Positions 61,691 to 64,000 of a stretch of 64,000 nucleotides of DNA are shown piece after piece. The position numbers were made by a program, and so were the translations under genes. Source of the DNA: Limanda limanda (Eukaryota > Chordata > Actinopteri > Pleuronectiformes > Pleuronectidae); the NCBI RefSeq assembly GCF_963576545.1, contig NC_083655.1, forward strand, positions 20,816,204-20,880,203. Direction: 5' to 3'. Under the pieces are notes generated by a model that saw only the letters and a program-made list of their open reading frames with translations, was not told the origin of the DNA and ran no database searches. Numbering within the stretch: position 1 is the stretch's first letter; every line of letters starts with the position of its first letter.

Positions 61691-64000
61691 CTAGGGCTAC
61701 GTTGTAGCACTTGCGGGCCCGAGCACCTGCACGTTGAAGCCTGTTGCGGTCGGGGGAGAGAGCGGTCGATGACCAAGCGCAAGTCTTCGCGTTGGATGCG
61801 TTTTCCGATCTGTGGCAAGGATAAAAGCTTCACTTCCTGTAGCCACCAGGGGGTGCTGTGATTTAAAGTCATGATTTCTGTGTAGATGTCATCAGGCTGG
61901 GACTCTAGTCTTACATGTCTAGTTTGGACTCAATTGGACAATAAATGCTTCACTTCCTGTAGCCACCAGGGGGCGCTGTGATTTAAAGTCATGATTTCTG
62001 TGTAGATGTCATCAGGCTGGGACTCTAGTCTTACATGTCTAGTTTGGACTCAATTGGACAATAAACCCTTCACTTCCTGTAGCCACCAGGGGGCGCTGTG
62101 ATTTAAAGTCATGATTTCTGTGTAGATGTCATCAGGCTGGGACTCTAGTCTTACATGTCTAGTTTGGACTCAATTGGACAATAAACCCTTCACTTCCTGT
62201 AGCCACCAGGGGGCGCTGTGATTTAAAGTCATGAGTTCTGTGTAGATGTCATCAGGCCGGGACTCTAGTCTTACATGTCTAGTTTGGACTTGATTGGACA
62301 ATATATGTCAGAGATACAGAACCTCGTGTTTTGATGGCGTTTAATCACACTTCGACGCCACGGTCACACGGCCTTAAAACCATATGAATATCTTCAGGGG
62401 GGGGGGGGCTGATGATACACACCTGTAGTTTGAGTGAGATAGAACCTTGAACACTGAAGTAACTGCATTTTGTGTTTCACGGCGAGTTGATGAACTTTGA
62501 CGCCACGCCACGGTCACACGGTTTGACGAAGGATAAATCCCTAAATCAGATTTTATCTCCATCTTGTTGTGATGACACTCATCTGAATTTGGAGTTCATC
62601 TGATAAAAGCCCTGGGACAAGTACATCAAAGTAAAAATGGTGAATATGGTCAAAATGGCCACTAAATTCAAAATGGCGGACTTCCTGTTTGATCTAACAT
62701 ATTGATCCAAGAGACTTATTTGTTTGTAATGAAAAGACACATGCCCTAATCATTTTTTGTACAAGTCGGCCAATCGTAGCGCCGGGGCTGCCCTTTAGGG
62801 GGCGCTAGTCAGTTTTTTTGCCACGCCCATTTCTTAAAACCATATGAATATCTTCAGGGGGGGGATGTTAACACACCCATGTAGTTTGAGTGAGATGGAA
62901 CCATGAACACTGAAGTTACAGCAATTTCGTGTTTCGCGGCGAGTCGATAAACTTTGACGCCACGCCACGGTTACACGGTGTGACGAAGGACGAATCCCTA
63001 AATCATTTTTTATCTCCATCTTGTTGTGATGACACTCATCTGAATTTGAAGTTGATCTGATGAAAGCCCTGGGACAAGTATGTCAAAGTAAAAATGGTGA
63101 ATATGGTCAAAATGGCCACCAAATCCAAAATGGCGGGCTTCCTGTTTGATCTAACATATCAATCCAAGAGACTTATTTGTTTGTTATGAAAAGACACATG
63201 TCCCCATAGATTTTTGTACATGTCGGCCAATCGTAGTGCCGGGGCTGCCCTTTAGGGGGCGCTAGTCAGTTTTTTTGCCACGCCCATTTCTTAAAACCAT
63301 ATGAATATCTTCAGGGGGGGGATGTTAACACACACATGTAGTTTGAGTGAGATGGAACCATGAACATGGAAGTTACAGCAATTTCGTGTTTCACGGCGAG
63401 CTGATGAACTTTGATGCCACGCCATTAATACTGTGTTTGACGAAAAGTAACAGTAATCTTATATCTTCATTTTCAATGTCTTGAGACCCATTTGATAGAG
63501 TTTGACATGGTTGAGGTCAGTGGATGAGGAGAAATACATCCAAGTGTAAGACATGCAAAAAAAAAGACATTTCCTGTTGCCACCAGGGGGCGCTGTGATA
63601 TTAAGTCATGATTTCAGTGCAGATGTCATCAGGCCGGGACCCTTGTCTTATGTGTCTAGTTTGGATTTGATTGGATCATGTATGTGCGAGATACAGAAGC
63701 TCGTGTTTTGATGGCGTTTAATCAAACTTTGACGCCACGCCACGGTCACACGGTGAGACGAAAAATCAATCCCTAAATCATTTTTTATCTCCATCTTGTT
63801 GTGATATCACTCATCTAAATTTAAATTTGATTTGATGAAAGCCCTGGGACAAGTACGTCAAAGCAAAAATGGCCAAAATGGTCAAAATGGCCACTAAATC
63901 CAAAATGGCGGGCTTCCTGTTGCGTTTTTCATAATGCCCCTTGAGACTTTTTTTCATGATTTGTCACGAAACATCTTTTGCCCGGTTTTGGTAAAATCGG
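61691..64000 (+). repeat. Higher-order array unit 8 (cut by window end)
   Basis: Four 120-bp subrepeats, the most in the array (61843 with GGGTGC, then 61963, 62083, 62203). Two long blocks follow as in units 2 and 3, then a distal core at 63590. The unit runs off the window in the TGCCCGGTTTTGG region, so the array continues to the right. Confidence 0.95.

Larger units (their letters stand above)
48121..62300 (+). repeat. 120-bp subrepeat with variable copy number
   Basis: At the start of each unit there are 3, 2, 2, 2, 3, 3, 1 (degraded) and 4 copies of a segment running ATAAACGCTTCACTTCCTGT, AGCCACCAGGGGGCGCTGTG, ATTTAAAGTCATGATTTCTG, GTCATCAGGCTGGGACTCTA to TTTGGACTCAATTGGACA. Spacing of the motif is exactly 120 bases in units 1, 2, 3, 4, 5, 6 and 8. 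The copies are very similar to each other. Confidence 0.95.
48153..63603 (+). promoter_or_regulatory. Cluster of 21 exact CTCF-core motifs, all in one orientation
   Basis: CCACCAGGGGGCGC starts at 48153, 48273, 48393, 49310, 50071, 51573, 52379, 53872, 54746, 54866, 56551, 56671, 56791, 57709, 58770, 58890, 59805, 61963, 62083, 62203 and 63590. Near-matches start at 50191, 52499, 55785, 58650, 60588 and 61843. The established vertebrate CTCF consensus is close to TGGCCACCAGGGGGCGCTA, so each exact site is a strong sequence match. Shorter GGGGGCGCT relatives (TTTAGGGGGCGCTAG, TTCCAGGGGGCGCTGTTG) add one to three more per unit. CpG in the core makes binding sensitive to methylation. Actual binding is inference. 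Confidence 0.75.

Noticed and set aside
47925..61872. A 61-codon minus-strand frame beginning MTLNHSAPWWLQEVK recurring at the start of most array units
   Set aside because: It overlaps the CTCF-core subrepeat and persists because the units are similar. It is lost or shifted in units 5 and 7, and it has no domain, promoter or other sign of coding use.
50817..63522. Other recurrent 61- to 71-codon minus-strand frames in the array (MEIKNDLGI..., MADMYKNL...)
   Set aside because: They end or shift at the poly-G run and at other indels between units. Differences between copies include frameshifts, as expected of non-coding repeats.

Overview
The window looks like nuclear DNA of a teleost fish, probably a percomorph (the clade is inference). 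The evidence is its mobile-element mix: Tc1/mariner, several hAT families, piggyBac, PIF/Harbinger, L2-clade LINEs, tRNA-derived SINEs and a tyrosine-recombinase element, together with long CA, GA and TA microsatellites. I found no convincing host protein-coding gene. Most open frames are short, run through simple repeats, or belong to transposons. The one RNA gene I can support is a tRNA-Glu(TTC) at 40205-40276, which has a single T-stem mismatch.

Layout. 1-4.7 kb: AT-rich non-coding DNA with retroposon fragments and a CA microsatellite. 4.7-6.7 kb: a hAT remnant, a dispersed repeat (here called family A) and a half Tc1 element whose remaining reading frame is intact. 7.0-8.9 kb: a 1.9-kb element bounded by TTAA, with a GC-rich minisatellite and palindromes inside. 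8.9-12.8 kb: hAT fragments and an L2 LINE split by a 1.37-kb hAT element with a perfect 8-bp target duplication. 14.5-17.2 kb: a perfect 17-bp-stem hairpin, a SINE, and a decayed piggyBac cut by a Harbinger end. 17-40 kb: mostly unassigned non-coding sequence with scattered SINE, LINE and family A/B copies, a 16-bp inverted repeat, a long GA tract and a 300-bp direct duplication. 40.2-44.6 kb: the tRNA-Glu, a tandem array of hairpin-forming ~80-bp units, a tyrosine-recombinase fragment, and a BED-type hAT relic. 45.1-46.2 kb: a CpG-rich block with ZNF143-, ETS-, E-box- and YY1-like motifs and two related palindromes.

48.0-64.0 kb: the most striking part is a head-to-tail higher-order array of eight units (1.26 to 2.37 kb; the last is cut by the window edge). 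Units open with CTAGGGCTACGTTG, and where the distal end is kept they close with GGTGCTCGGGCCC. Each normally carries one to four copies of a 120-bp subrepeat. The array holds 21 exact copies, all in one orientation, of CCACCAGGGGGCGC, the core of the known CTCF motif, plus six near-matches and many YY1-like AAAATGGCGG sites. Nothing in it looks protein-coding. The inference is a transposon-derived, locally amplified cluster of potential CTCF sites.

No operon or pathway logic applies here; the region reads as a nest of mobile elements and locally expanded repeats. Family names rest on remembered consensus features and conserved motifs, not on a database search.
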